IMG/VR virus record: IMGVR_UViG_3300009149_000039
Coordinates: 1 to 55,342 of that record
Strand: one strand, 5' to 3'
Length of the DNA stretch: 55,342 nucleotides
DNA from: a virus
Shown here piece by piece: positions 42,572 to 48,582 of the stretch. The notes below the pieces were generated by a model. It had not been told where the DNA came from. It did not search any database and saw nothing but the letters and a program-made list of their open reading frames with translations. Made by a program: the position numbers and the translations under genes. How positions within the stretch are numbered: the stretch's first letter is position 1; each line of letters opens with the position of its first letter.

Positions 42572-44578
42572 ATGAGCGGAGTAGAATTTTTTGATAGTCC
42601 AGAAAAACAAGGGCAGAAAGGTAAGAAGACAAATTCAAAAACACCTATATTAGACAACTTTTCACGAGATTTAACAAGATTAGCGAAAGAAGGGTTATTA
42701 GACCCCGTAATAGGTAGGGAAAAAGAAGTAACAAGAATATCACAAATATTATCACGAAAGAAAAAAAATAATGTGGTTATTGTTGGTGAGCCAGGAACAG
42801 GAAAAACAGCATTAGTCGAAAAATTAGCACAACAAATAGAGCAAGGAGATTGTCCAACACCATTATTAGATAAAAGGATTGTCGCACTTGATTTAACATC
42901 ATTAGTTGCAGGAACGAAATATCGTGGACAATTCGAAGAAAGAATTAAAGCAATTATAAATGAATTAACAGACACATCCGATGTGATAATTTTTATTGAT
43001 GAATTACATACAATGGTTGGAGCAGGAAACGCTACAGGCTCAATGGATGCTGCAAATATATTAAAGCCCGCATTAGCACGAGGTGAAATACAATGTATAG
43101 GTTCTACCACATTTGATGATTTTAAAAAACATATAGAAAAAGATGGTGCATTAGTAAGAAGATTCCAAAAGCTTATTTTAAAAGAACCAACAAAAGATGA
43201 AACAATTGAAATTTTAAATACCTTAAAATCAACATATGAAGATTATCATAAGGTGTATTATGAACCAAATGTAATAGAAACAATTGTTATGTTATCTGGT
43301 AGATATATTACGGATAGACAATTCCCTGATAAAGCAATTGATGTTTTAGATGAATTAGGTTCGGAGAAAAAAATATCAGGTAAAATCCCCGCTAATATAG
43401 AAGGTATTAAAGATAAAATAAATAAAATAAAACAAGATAAGACTAAAGTAGTTAAAAACCAAGATTACGAAAAAGCAGCAAAACTAAGGGACGAAGAACA
43501 AGATTTATTAAAAAAATTAGACAAAGAAAAAAAAGTATGGGAAAATAAGCAAAAGAATAACAAGATGCCTATATCAGTTGAAGATGTATATTCAATAGTA
43601 TCCGAATCAACAGGTGTCCCTATACATAAATTAGACACCAAGGAATCAAGTAATTTATTAAATTTAGAAGCTAGTTTATCAACAAAAATAATTGGTCAAG
43701 ATGAAGCCATATCAACGATATCTAAAGCCATTAGAAGAAACCGTGTTGGTATAAAAGATAGTAATAAACCTATTGGGTCATTTATGTTTTTAGGATCAAC
43801 CGGTGTCGGTAAAACTTATTTAGCGAAATGTCTTGCCGAAGAGTTGTTTGGTGACCCAGATAAAATTATCCGTATTGATATGAGTGAATATATGGAAAAA
43901 TTCGCAGTTTCAAGATTGGTAGGTGCACCCCCTGGATATGTTGGGTATGATGAAGGTGGTCAACTTACAGAATTAATTAAAAATAATCCATTCTCGGTCA
44001 TTCTTTTTGATGAAATAGAAAAGGCACATAAAGATATATTTAACATATTCTTACAAATTCTTGATGAAGGTAGGATAACGGATTCATTTGGTAGAACTGT
44101 TAACTTCACTAATACCTTGATTATTATGACATCCAACATCGGGTCTAAAAGAGTATCAGAATTTGGTGCTGGAATTGGTTATTCCGCAGGTAAAAACAAA
44201 GACAATAATAAAAAAGAAATTATCCAAAGGGAACTAAAAAAACATTTTACACCTGAATTTCTTAATAGGGTTGATGACACCATAATATTTAATGGATTAA
44301 CAGATGATGTATTTAAAAAAATTATAACCATCGAATTGTCAAAACTTAATAATAGAATAAAGGAAAAAAACTATAACCTAACTTTTGATACATCAGTATC
44401 AGATAGAATATTTGAACTTAATTCTGAAGAAGATTACGGAGCAAGACCAATAAAACGAATTATTCAGAATTTAGTTGAAGACTTTTTAAGTGAAGAAATA
44501 CTAAAAGGTAAATTAAAAGAAAATGTCCAACAAATAATGAGATATAAGAATAATAAACTAACAATAACCAAAAAATAG
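42572..44578 (+). CDS. ClpC/ClpA-type AAA+ ATPase without N-domain
   Basis: 668 aa with two AAA+ modules: Walker A GEPGTGKT (72-79) and GSTGVGKT (408-415), Walker B IIFIDE and VILFDE, pore loop GTKYRGQFEER, and a UVR-like coiled segment (DYEKAAKLRDEEQDLLKKL, about 299-317) as in ClpC. The usual N-terminal Clp repeat domain (about 150 residues) is missing. IGY at 535-537 sits where ClpP-binding loops carry (I/L/V)-G-(F/L), so docking to host ClpP is possible. Likely unfolds proteins for host protease or works with the neighbouring Hsp20. Confidence 0.88.
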   Translation: MSGVEFFDSPEKQGQKGKKTNSKTPILDNFSRDLTRLAKEGLLDPVIGREKEVTRISQILSRKKKNNVVIVGEPGTGKTALVEKLAQQIEQGDCPTPLLDKRIVALDLTSLVAGTKYRGQFEERIKAIINELTDTSDVIIFIDELHTMVGAGNATGSMDAANILKPALARGEIQCIGSTTFDDFKKHIEKDGALVRRFQKLILKEPTKDETIEILNTLKSTYEDYHKVYYEPNVIETIVMLSGRYITDRQFPDKAIDVLDELGSEKKISGKIPANIEGIKDKINKIKQDKTKVVKNQDYEKAAKLRDEEQDLLKKLDKEKKVWENKQKNNKMPISVEDVYSIVSESTGVPIHKLDTKESSNLLNLEASLSTKIIGQDEAISTISKAIRRNRVGIKDSNKPIGSFMFLGSTGVGKTYLAKCLAEELFGDPDKIIRIDMSEYMEKFAVSRLVGAPPGYVGYDEGGQLTELIKNNPFSVILFDEIEKAHKDIFNIFLQILDEGRITDSFGRTVNFTNTLIIMTSNIGSKRVSEFGAGIGYSAGKNKDNNKKEIIQRELKKHFTPEFLNRVDDTIIFNGLTDDVFKKIITIELSKLNNRIKEKNYNLTFDTSVSDRIFELNSEEDYGARPIKRIIQNLVEDFLSEEILKGKLKENVQQIMRYKNNKLTITKK

Positions 44579-44612
44579 TTTAGATATTAATATCTTTTCC
44601 CTAAATATTTTA

Positions 44613-44620
44613 TATTTATA
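44613..44620 (+). promoter_or_regulatory. TATTTATA element downstream of clp
   Basis: TATTTATA 58 bases before the terminator hairpin at 44679; possibly an orphan late start. Confidence 0.25.
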
Positions 44621-44678
44621 TACACTAACAAATTTTATTTTTTTCCTCTTTTATAGTAAAAATAAAATATAATATGGC

Positions 44679-44711
44679 TAAACCCGCAACATATGTTGTG
44701 GGTTTTTTTAT
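44679..44711 (+). terminator. Terminator after clp gene
   Basis: Hairpin AAACCCGCAACA / TGTTGTGGGTTT followed by a T run. Because this hairpin lies inside the first codons of the longest downstream frame, that frame must start later (44755). Confidence 0.85.
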
Positions 44712-44754
44712 CGCTTATTTTGAATTGTCAATTATTTTTAATATATTTACTAAT

Positions 44755-45099
44755 ATGGGAACACAATCAAAGATAATAACAGATGTAGATGATGTCAAAA
44801 CATTTCTAACAATAGACGCGAATAAATCATATTCTGATTTCCAAACTTTTTATCAAGAAAATAAAGATACTATATATAAAGGTATAATATCATTATATGA
44901 ACAATTTGGTAGAACTAAAAATCAAAATTTGAAAATAGTTGTTAAATCTATAATTGTTGATTACAAATGGGACGCAAATTTAATATTTGAAAAAAGTGAC
45001 ACAAAAGCTCTTATGACATTCATATTACCATATTATGAAAATAATGAAGAATTTGAAACATGTGCTCATATTATGAAAATATACAAAAAATTACAATAG
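44755..45099 (+). CDS. Hypothetical helical protein
   Basis: 114 aa from the ATG at 44755; upstream codons from 44674 belong to a terminator. Helical, with IYKGIISLYEQFGRTKNQNL and LIFEKSDTKALMTFILPYYE. No family recognised. Its 3' end overlaps the convergent membrane protein by 9 bases. Confidence 0.6.
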   Translation: MGTQSKIITDVDDVKTFLTIDANKSYSDFQTFYQENKDTIYKGIISLYEQFGRTKNQNLKIVVKSIIVDYKWDANLIFEKSDTKALMTFILPYYENNEEFETCAHIMKIYKKLQ

Positions 45100-45537
45100 T
45101 TCACTTGAACTATCCCCAATATTACTGTCAGTAGCACTTTCCTTAGCAGAATCACTTGAATTAAATTGATACCCTTCATACTCGGTTTCATAATACGATT
45201 CACCATAACCACCACCATAACCACCGCCACCATAACCACCACGATAACCACTACCCCTTGATGAGAATTTATCGACAGAATCAGCCCCCATACCAATGGC
45301 GGTTATAATCATTACCGCATCAACAAGAAAATCGGCTGGAATGAAATTAGGATAAAAACTATTTGCTAACATCGCACCACATAAAAATACTGAACCAACA
45401 AAAGCAATAACGGGTTTTATTGATGTTTCACCCCTTTCATCCTCAAATAAATTAATTATCCAGGTTTTAAATGTAACATTGTCGTTTTCCGTTCCACGCA
45501 CGACATATCTTTGTCTTTGTTTAACTGTGCTTTCCAT
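45091..45537 (-). CDS. Two-TM membrane protein, holin-like
   Basis: 148 aa. Two hydrophobic helices at about 41-61 (KPVIAFVGSVFLCGAMLANS) and 69-86 (DFLVDAVMIITAIGMGAD) separated by a short turn, a charged N-terminus and a Gly/Tyr-rich tail (GYRGGYGGGGYGGGYGESYY). Topology and size suit a phage holin, but membrane location is the only firm statement. TATTTATA lies 15 bases upstream. Confidence 0.55.
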   Translation of the reverse strand: MESTVKQRQRYVVRGTENDNVTFKTWIINLFEDERGETSIKPVIAFVGSVFLCGAMLANSFYPNFIPADFLVDAVMIITAIGMGADSVDKFSSRGSGYRGGYGGGGYGGGYGESYYETEYEGYQFNSSDSAKESATDSNIGDSSSELL

Positions 45538-45552
45538 AAAATCACTTTTTAT

Positions 45553-45560
45553 TATAAATA
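45553..45560 (-). promoter_or_regulatory. TATTTATA element before holin-like gene
   Basis: TATTTATA on the minus strand, 15 bases upstream of ATG 45537. Confidence 0.35.
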
Positions 45561-45712
45561 TTTCGTTGTTAATTTACATATTTTTAATGAAATAGTGTAT
45601 AGATATGGGGAAAATTTTATAGTAACTTTCCCGTAAACCCACTTTTTTATTGTTAGGGATTACACAAGAAACGGTTATTAATAAAAAAAAACAAACTTTT
45701 TTTCGTTTTTTC

Positions 45713-45743
45713 TTGGCAGTTATAATATTTATACGTATATTTG
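45713..45743 (+). promoter_or_regulatory. Bacteroidetes-type promoter at start of RNA island
   Basis: TTG at 45713-45715, 20-base spacer, TATATTTG at 45736-45743. It drives a short unit of about 190 bases that ends at the terminator at 45905-45938. Confidence 0.75.
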
Positions 45744-45777
45744 CAAAAGTTATTTAAAAAAGATAAAATAAAATTCA

Positions 45778-45879
45778 ATGAGACCAACAGTACATATAGA
45801 AATTTCGATGGCGTGTTCAAAGTGGACAGATGAGCGTGATTTTGCCCTGTGCCGAGGTTTTGAAAAAGAATTTATATGA
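45778..45879 (+). CDS. 33-aa ORF in short promoter-terminator unit
   Basis: ATG at 45778, TGA at 45877-45879. Starts MRPTVHIEISMACSKWTDER. It is the only ORF of a transcript bounded by a good promoter and terminator. Could be a leader peptide, a microprotein, or incidental to a small regulatory RNA. A sister unit lies at 51737-51947. Confidence 0.4.
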   Translation: MRPTVHIEISMACSKWTDERDFALCRGFEKEFI

Positions 45880-45904
45880 TAATATAAAAATTCGCATATT
45901 AGTC

Positions 45905-45938
45905 AAAACCTCGGAACAAAATTCCGGGGTTTTTTTTT
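45905..45938 (+). terminator. Terminator before tRNA-Ala
   Basis: Hairpin CCTCGGAA / TTCCGGGG followed by nine T. Confidence 0.85.
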
Positions 45939-45949
45939 GTTCTTTAAAA
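45938..45949 (+). promoter_or_regulatory. boxA-like antitermination site
   Basis: TGTTCTTTAAAA matches boxA (TGCTCTTTAACA) at 10 of 12 positions, immediately before tRNA-Ala. Confidence 0.45.
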
Positions 45950-45953
45950 TAAT

Positions 45954-46027
45954 GGGACCATAGCTGAGCCCGGTTTTAGCACTGCTTTTGCAAGGCAGGG
46001 ACGGGGGTTCGAATCCCCCTGGCTCCA
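45954..46027 (+). tRNA. tRNA-Ala(TGC)
   Basis: Cloverleaf: acceptor GGGACCA / TGGCTCC (one A-C mismatch), anticodon arm CTGCT-TTTGCAA-GGCAG, T-arm GGGGG-TTCGAAT-CCCCC. CCA is not encoded. Confidence 0.85.
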
Positions 46028-46078
46028 CAAAATAGGTAAATAGATAATATCTACCAAAGAATTATCAGATTACCGTGA

Positions 46079-46127
46079 GTTGTTAGGTACTTTTGTAAAG
46101 TTAACTTAACAAAAATGTCCAACAACT
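46079..46127 (+). other. Long hairpin upstream of tRNA-Ile-like gene
   Basis: AGTTGTT / AACAACT outer stem and TTTTGT / ACAAAA inner stem around AAGTTAACTT. One of several hairpins that precede tRNAs in this island. Confidence 0.55.
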
Positions 46128-46134
46128 TACAAAG

Positions 46135-46146
46135 CGATCTTTGACA
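46135..46146 (+). promoter_or_regulatory. boxA-like site
   Basis: CGATCTTTGACA, 9 of 12 matches to boxA, 12 bases before the next tRNA. Confidence 0.35.
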
Positions 46147-46158
46147 TCTTGGTCTTTT

Positions 46159-46236
46159 CGGTAAGTATCCCCCCTGCCTGATACGCAGGAGCGAGGTAAC
46201 TGGTTGAAAATGTGGGTTCGAATCCCACCTTACCGA
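46159..46236 (+). tRNA. Atypical tRNA-Ile(GAT)-like, no D-arm
   Basis: Perfect acceptor CGGTAAG / CTTACCG, anticodon arm CCTGC-CTGATAC-GCAGG (GAT, U33 present) and T-arm GTGGG-TTCGAAT-CCCAC. Only 7 bases separate acceptor and anticodon stem, too few for a D-arm, while 22 bases lie between anticodon and T-arm. 78 bases in all. Confidence 0.55.
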
Positions 46237-46241
46237 CATAT

Positions 46242-46260
46242 GGTGATGTAGCTCAGTAGA
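46242..46260 (+). pseudogene. 5' fragment of a tRNA
   Basis: GGTGATGTAGCTCAGTAGA looks like acceptor strand plus first half of a D-arm and then stops being tRNA-like; it compares with the tRNA starts at 49820 and 54493. The HNH gene follows, so insertion of that gene probably destroyed the rest. Confidence 0.5.
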
Positions 46261-46303
46261 CTGAAAAAAAATATTAGATTTCAGTTTTTATATGTTTTTT
46301 TAG

Positions 46304-46311
46304 TATTTATA
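46304..46311 (+). promoter_or_regulatory. TATTTATA element before HNH gene
   Basis: TATTTATA 15 bases before ATG 46327. Confidence 0.3.
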
Positions 46312-46326
46312 TATAAAATATATATT

Positions 46327-46752
46327 ATGAAAATATGTACAAAATGTAAGAATGAAAAAAACGAAAGTGAATTTTTTTTTAAGAATAAACAAAAAGGTAT
46401 TTTACATTCTAATTGTAAAGATTGTAAACGTGAAATAGATAGACGAAGTTATCACGAAAACAGAAATAATAGAAAAGATAAAATTAGAAAACGTTCTTAT
46501 GATGAAGTAAAAAGAGTTAGAGAATATTATATAGAATATAAGAAAAAACAAAAATGTAATAATTGTGGTGATGATAGATGGTATGTTTTAGATTTTCATC
46601 ATATTGAAAATAAGAAACACACAATAAGTTTTTTAGGAAAGAGGGGGAATATGAAAAAATTAAAAAAAGAACTTACTAAATGTGTACCTTTATGTGCGAA
46701 TTGTCATAGAGAATTACATTATTTAGAACATAACGGAGTGTTGGCAGATTAG
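46327..46752 (+). CDS. HNH homing endonuclease
   Basis: 141 aa. N-terminal CxxC pairs (CTKCKNEKNESEFF, CKDC) form a zinc finger; the HNH core is KCNNCGDDRWYVLDFHHIEN followed by CVPLCANCHRELHYLE. Inserted between a truncated tRNA 5' fragment and tRNA-Phe. Its stop codon lies 18 bases inside tRNA-Phe, so the last five codons double as the tRNA acceptor and early D region, suggesting target-site co-evolution. Confidence 0.85.
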   Translation: MKICTKCKNEKNESEFFFKNKQKGILHSNCKDCKREIDRRSYHENRNNRKDKIRKRSYDEVKRVREYYIEYKKKQKCNNCGDDRWYVLDFHHIENKKHTISFLGKRGNMKKLKKELTKCVPLCANCHRELHYLEHNGVLAD

Positions 46753-46807
46753 GTAATTGCGTTGGTCTGAAAAACCAAAGGAACTGGCTCGATACCAGTA
46801 CACTCCA
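46735..46807 (+). tRNA. tRNA-Phe(GAA)
   Basis: Acceptor GGAGTGT / ACACTCC, D-stem GCA/TGC, anticodon arm TTGGT-CTGAAAA-ACCAA, T-arm ACTGG-CTCGATA-CCAGT (T-loop begins C rather than T). Overlaps the end of the HNH gene. Confidence 0.85.
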
Positions 46808-46812
46808 CAAAT

Positions 46813-46885
46813 AATTCCGTAGCTCAGTTGGTAGAGCATTAGATTTTTAATCTAAGGGTCGTGGGATCGTGCCCCACCGGGATTA
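46813..46885 (+). tRNA. tRNA-Lys(TTT)
   Basis: Acceptor AATTCCG / CGGGATT, D-stem GCTC/GAGC, anticodon arm TTAGA-TTTTTAA-TCTAA, T-arm GTGGG-ATCGTGC-CCCAC with a divergent T-loop. Confidence 0.85.
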
Positions 46886-46891
46886 CCAAAT

Positions 46892-46973
46892 GCACCCGTG
46901 ACCGAGCGGAGCGAAAGCGTCAGGCACCACTCTTTTAAAGTGGGTTACATAGGTTCGAATCCTATCGGGTGCA
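46892..46973 (+). tRNA. tRNA-Lys(TTT) with D-loop mini-hairpin
   Basis: Acceptor GCACCCG / CGGGTGC and anticodon arm CCACT-CTTTTAA-AGTGG are perfect, T-arm ATAGG-TTCGAAT-CCTAT. The D-region is 28 bases and contains GCGAAAGC, a very stable GNRA-type mini-hairpin, apparently inserted into the D-loop. 82 bases. Confidence 0.75.
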
Positions 46974-46974
46974 C

Positions 46975-46998
46975 ATTATAATCGGAAGGTTATAATCA
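46975..46998 (+). repeat. 24-bp direct repeat, copy 1
   Basis: ATTATAATCGGAAGGTTATA plus ATCA, identical to 47181-47204. Each copy is followed within a few bases by a hairpin and then a tRNA-like gene. Confidence 0.85.
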
Positions 46999-47035
46999 TA
47001 TATAAAGAGTAAGATGCATATGAAATTTATATATG
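46997..47035 (+). other. Hairpin before 47038 tRNA
   Basis: CATATATAAA / TTTATATATG, perfect 10-bp inverted repeat ending 2 bases before the tRNA. Confidence 0.6.
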
Positions 47036-47037
47036 TT

Positions 47038-47110
47038 AGCGGTAAGGTGTTGTGGGCGAGCATCCCCCCGTGCGAGGGGGTGGCTGTAGGTTCAAATCCT
47101 GCTACCGCTG
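47038..47110 (+). tRNA. tRNA-Arg(GCG)?, atypical anticodon arm
   Basis: Acceptor AGCGGTA / TACCGCT and T-arm GTAGG-TTCAAAT-CCTGC are good; normal 73-base length. The anticodon region is CCCCCC-GTGCGA-GGGGG. A loop GTGCGAG keeps U33 and gives GCG, but then one stem pair is lost; the alternative 7-base loop lacks U33. Identity uncertain. Confidence 0.5.
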
Positions 47111-47180
47111 CAAAAATAGTTACTAGGTTAGCATATAATCGTATAATACCCGTTTATATGCTACTGGGGTAACATAAGAT

Positions 47181-47204
47181 ATTATAATCGGAAGGTTATA
47201 ATCA
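47181..47204 (+). repeat. 24-bp direct repeat, copy 2
   Basis: Identical to 46975-46998; also precedes a hairpin and a tRNA-like gene. Confidence 0.85.
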
Positions 47205-47240
47205 ACATCAAATAATAATTGTACAATAAAATTGATGTTG
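47203..47240 (+). other. Hairpin before 47241 tRNA-like gene
   Basis: CAACATCAA / TTGATGTTG, perfect 9-bp inverted repeat directly abutting the tRNA-like gene. Confidence 0.6.
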
Positions 47241-47313
47241 TACGATGTGGGGGAGGGGTTACCTCGCCGCCAGCGAAAGGGCGGAGGCACAAGTTCGAAT
47301 CTTGTCATCGTAA
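47241..47313 (+). tRNA. tRNA-like gene without normal anticodon loop
   Basis: Acceptor TACGATG / CATCGTA and T-arm ACAAG-TTCGAAT-CTTGT are perfect, D-stem GGGG/CCTC. The anticodon stem CCGCC/GGCGG closes an 8-base loop AGCGAAAG that has no U33, so no anticodon can be assigned safely. The loop resembles the mini-hairpin inserted in the tRNA-Lys at 46892. Confidence 0.5.
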
Positions 47314-47494
47314 CTATTCGAACACGAAGTGAAAACTGATATAAAAGTTTAATCTAAAGTGTACGGAAAATTTAATTATAACAATAGCAAAGGCGAAAAA
47401 AACCGTGAGCAGAGGAAGGGTCTGACAGGTAATTAAATTGGAACTACATAAGTAAATTAAATGAGTAATTGATGTTAGTAGTTAAGTTAGTAGA
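47314..47494. other. Non-coding gap with AATTTAATTA inverted repeat
   Basis: No ORF over 20 codons seen. AATTTAATTA near 47369 pairs with TAATTAAATT near 47430, enclosing a purine-rich stretch with GAGGAAGGGTCTGACAGG. Probably a structured spacer; identity unknown. Confidence 0.35.
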
Positions 47495-47602
47495 CATATC
47501 GTTTGCACTTGTAGTTCAATGGGTAGAACATGGGAACGCATTTGCTATTCTTAATCCCAAGATATGAGTTCGAATCTCATCTGGTGAATAACAAACGATA
47601 TG
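47495..47602 (+). other. 11-bp inverted repeat framing a tRNA-like gene
   Basis: CATATCGTTTG (47495-47505) and CAAACGATATG (47592-47602) are perfect complements on either side of the tRNA-like gene and would extend its acceptor region into a long precursor stem. Confidence 0.6.
47505..47588 (+). tRNA. tRNA-Lys(CTT)-like with 19-base anticodon loop
   Basis: D-arm GTTC-AATGGGTA-GAAC and T-arm ATGAG-TTCGAAT-CTCAT are canonical. Anticodon stem TGGGA/TCCCA closes a 19-base loop ending TTCTTAA, which would give CTT if ACGCATTTGCTA (with GCATTTGC) is an insertion. The acceptor has two mismatches (G-A, T-T). Function doubtful without extra processing. Confidence 0.45.
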
Positions 47603-47608
47603 AATTTT

Positions 47609-47682
47609 CGTCTTCGTAGTGTAACCAGGTTAGCACGCAACCCTGTCACGGTTGTAGAGGGGTTCGAATCCCACGGGGACGG
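47609..47682 (+). tRNA. tRNA-Asp(GTC)
   Basis: Acceptor CGTCTTC / GGGGACG, anticodon arm CAACC-CTGTCAC-GGTTG, discriminator G as expected for Asp. The T-stem is weak (only GGG/CCC pairs). Confidence 0.75.
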
Positions 47683-47711
47683 CTTTATTAAAAATAGAAT
47701 AATATAACATC

Positions 47712-47782
47712 CCTCCAGTAGTTCAATGGTAGAATATCTGATTGTGGTTCAGAAGATCAGGGTTCGAGTCCCGCTGGTTGAC
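47712..47782 (+). tRNA. tRNA-His(GTG)-like, degenerate acceptor
   Basis: Anticodon arm TCTGA-TTGTGGT-TCAGA perfect with GTG, D-arm GTTC/GAAT, T-loop TTCGAGT. Acceptor CCTCCAG / CTGGTTG has two mismatches and there is no G at -1. A better tRNA-His is at 49820. Confidence 0.5.
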
Positions 47783-47915
47783 AAATGTGATTAGTGAGTC
47801 GGGGTATGAAGACACGCCCAGCAGAAACGCAAGCAAACGAAAGCAACTGATTAGTGTTTATCAGTATTTTTAAATTATACCTTTAAAAAAGAATAAAAAT
47901 TTAAACTTTAATAAA
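47783..47915. other. Non-coding spacer
   Basis: Contains only a 14-codon frame and an A/GCAA-rich stretch. TGATTAGTG occurs at both ends (about 47788 and 47848). No tRNA seen. Confidence 0.3.
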
Positions 47916-48170
47916 ATGGAATACATTAAAAAAGAAGACATTAAAGTCGGTTGGTATATCGGTTTTTGTCGCAACGCAAATTTAGCATTTTGGGATGGAA
48001 AAGAATTTATGCATATTAGAAATAAGTTCTTTTATAGATGGGATACCATAGAGCATTTCGATGATGTAAAAGAAAAAAAATTAGATGGTTTTGTCCCATT
48101 AAAAAAATTGGAATATGAAGAACCAGACTATAAAGTAATTGAAAAAGTAAAACAAGAAATAGGTTATTAA
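47916..48170 (+). CDS. Small hypothetical protein in RNA island
   Basis: 84 aa, alpha/beta, not recognised: KVGWYIGFCRNANLAFWDGK, then FYRWDTIEHFDD and a Lys/Glu-rich C-terminal helix. Lies between two tRNA blocks; probably early. Confidence 0.6.
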   Translation: MEYIKKEDIKVGWYIGFCRNANLAFWDGKEFMHIRNKFFYRWDTIEHFDDVKEKKLDGFVPLKKLEYEEPDYKVIEKVKQEIGY

Positions 48171-48213
48171 GCTGACAAAAATTTAAAAAAGTAAACATAT
48201 AAGCTGACAAAAC

Positions 48214-48286
48214 GCTCCTGTCGTCTAATGGTTCAGGATAGAGGACCTTCAATCCCCAGATGCGAGTTCGATTCTCGTCAGGAGTA
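48214..48286 (+). tRNA. tRNA-Glu(TTC)
   Basis: Acceptor GCTCCTG / CAGGAGT, D-region TCGTCTAATGG typical of Glu, anticodon arm GAGGA-CCTTCAA-TCCCC with C instead of U at position 33 and one stem mismatch, T-arm GCGAG-TTCGATT-CTCGT. Confidence 0.7.
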
Positions 48287-48304
48287 CAAAGAATTTTTTA
48301 TTAT

Positions 48305-48374
48305 TGCGGGGAGCTCTGGGTAAGCCACGACTCTCATAAGGTCGGAAAGAATAGTTCGATTCTATTCCCCGCAA
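48305..48374 (+). tRNA. tRNA(CAT), elongator Met or Ile2
   Basis: Acceptor TGCGGGG / CCCCGCA, D-stem GCT/AGC, anticodon arm CGACT-CTCATAA-GGTCG, T-arm AATAG-TTCGATT-CTATT. 70 bases, compact D-region. Confidence 0.8.
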
Positions 48375-48383
48375 CATAATTTT

Positions 48384-48457
48384 GGGCCTGTAGCTCAGTT
48401 GGTCAGAGCAGCACACTCATAATGTGAAGGTCGTTGGTTCGAACCCATCCTGGCCCA
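48384..48457 (+). tRNA. tRNA(CAT), Met or Ile2
   Basis: Acceptor GGGCCTG / CTGGCCC (one T-T mismatch), D-stem GCTC/GAGC, anticodon loop CTCATAA, T-loop TTCGAAC. Discriminator A. Confidence 0.8.
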
Positions 48458-48467
48458 CAATTTTTAA

Positions 48468-48490
48468 AATCCCCCGAGGGGGGGTCGGGG
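48468..48490 (+). terminator. GC-rich hairpin after tRNA block
   Basis: CCCCC-GA-GGGGG stem directly after the tRNA block, without a strong T tract; possible terminator or processing stem. Confidence 0.35.
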
Positions 48491-48582
48491 AAATAAAATT
48501 AGGAAACAGTTGTTTTTATTAATGTTTTATGTTATATTATGTCGTAAAAGTAGTAAACATTGTCGACAAAAAAGAAAAAAAT

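Noticed and set aside
42526-43110. 194-codon minus-strand ORF opposite the clp gene
   Set aside because: Complement of a well-conserved AAA+ module; the plus-strand protein explains the sequence.
44674-44754. N-terminal 27 codons of the longest frame before 44755
   Set aside because: They consist of a perfect terminator hairpin and T run; translation from there is implausible.
46975-47204. CRISPR array
   Set aside because: Only two copies of the 24-mer, 206 bases apart with tRNA between them; no regular spacers or cas genes.
47401-47440. Second RNase P-like block GAGGAAGGGTCTGACAGG
   Set aside because: It resembles CR-I slightly, but there is no CR-V partner, P2 or P4 pairing nearby.
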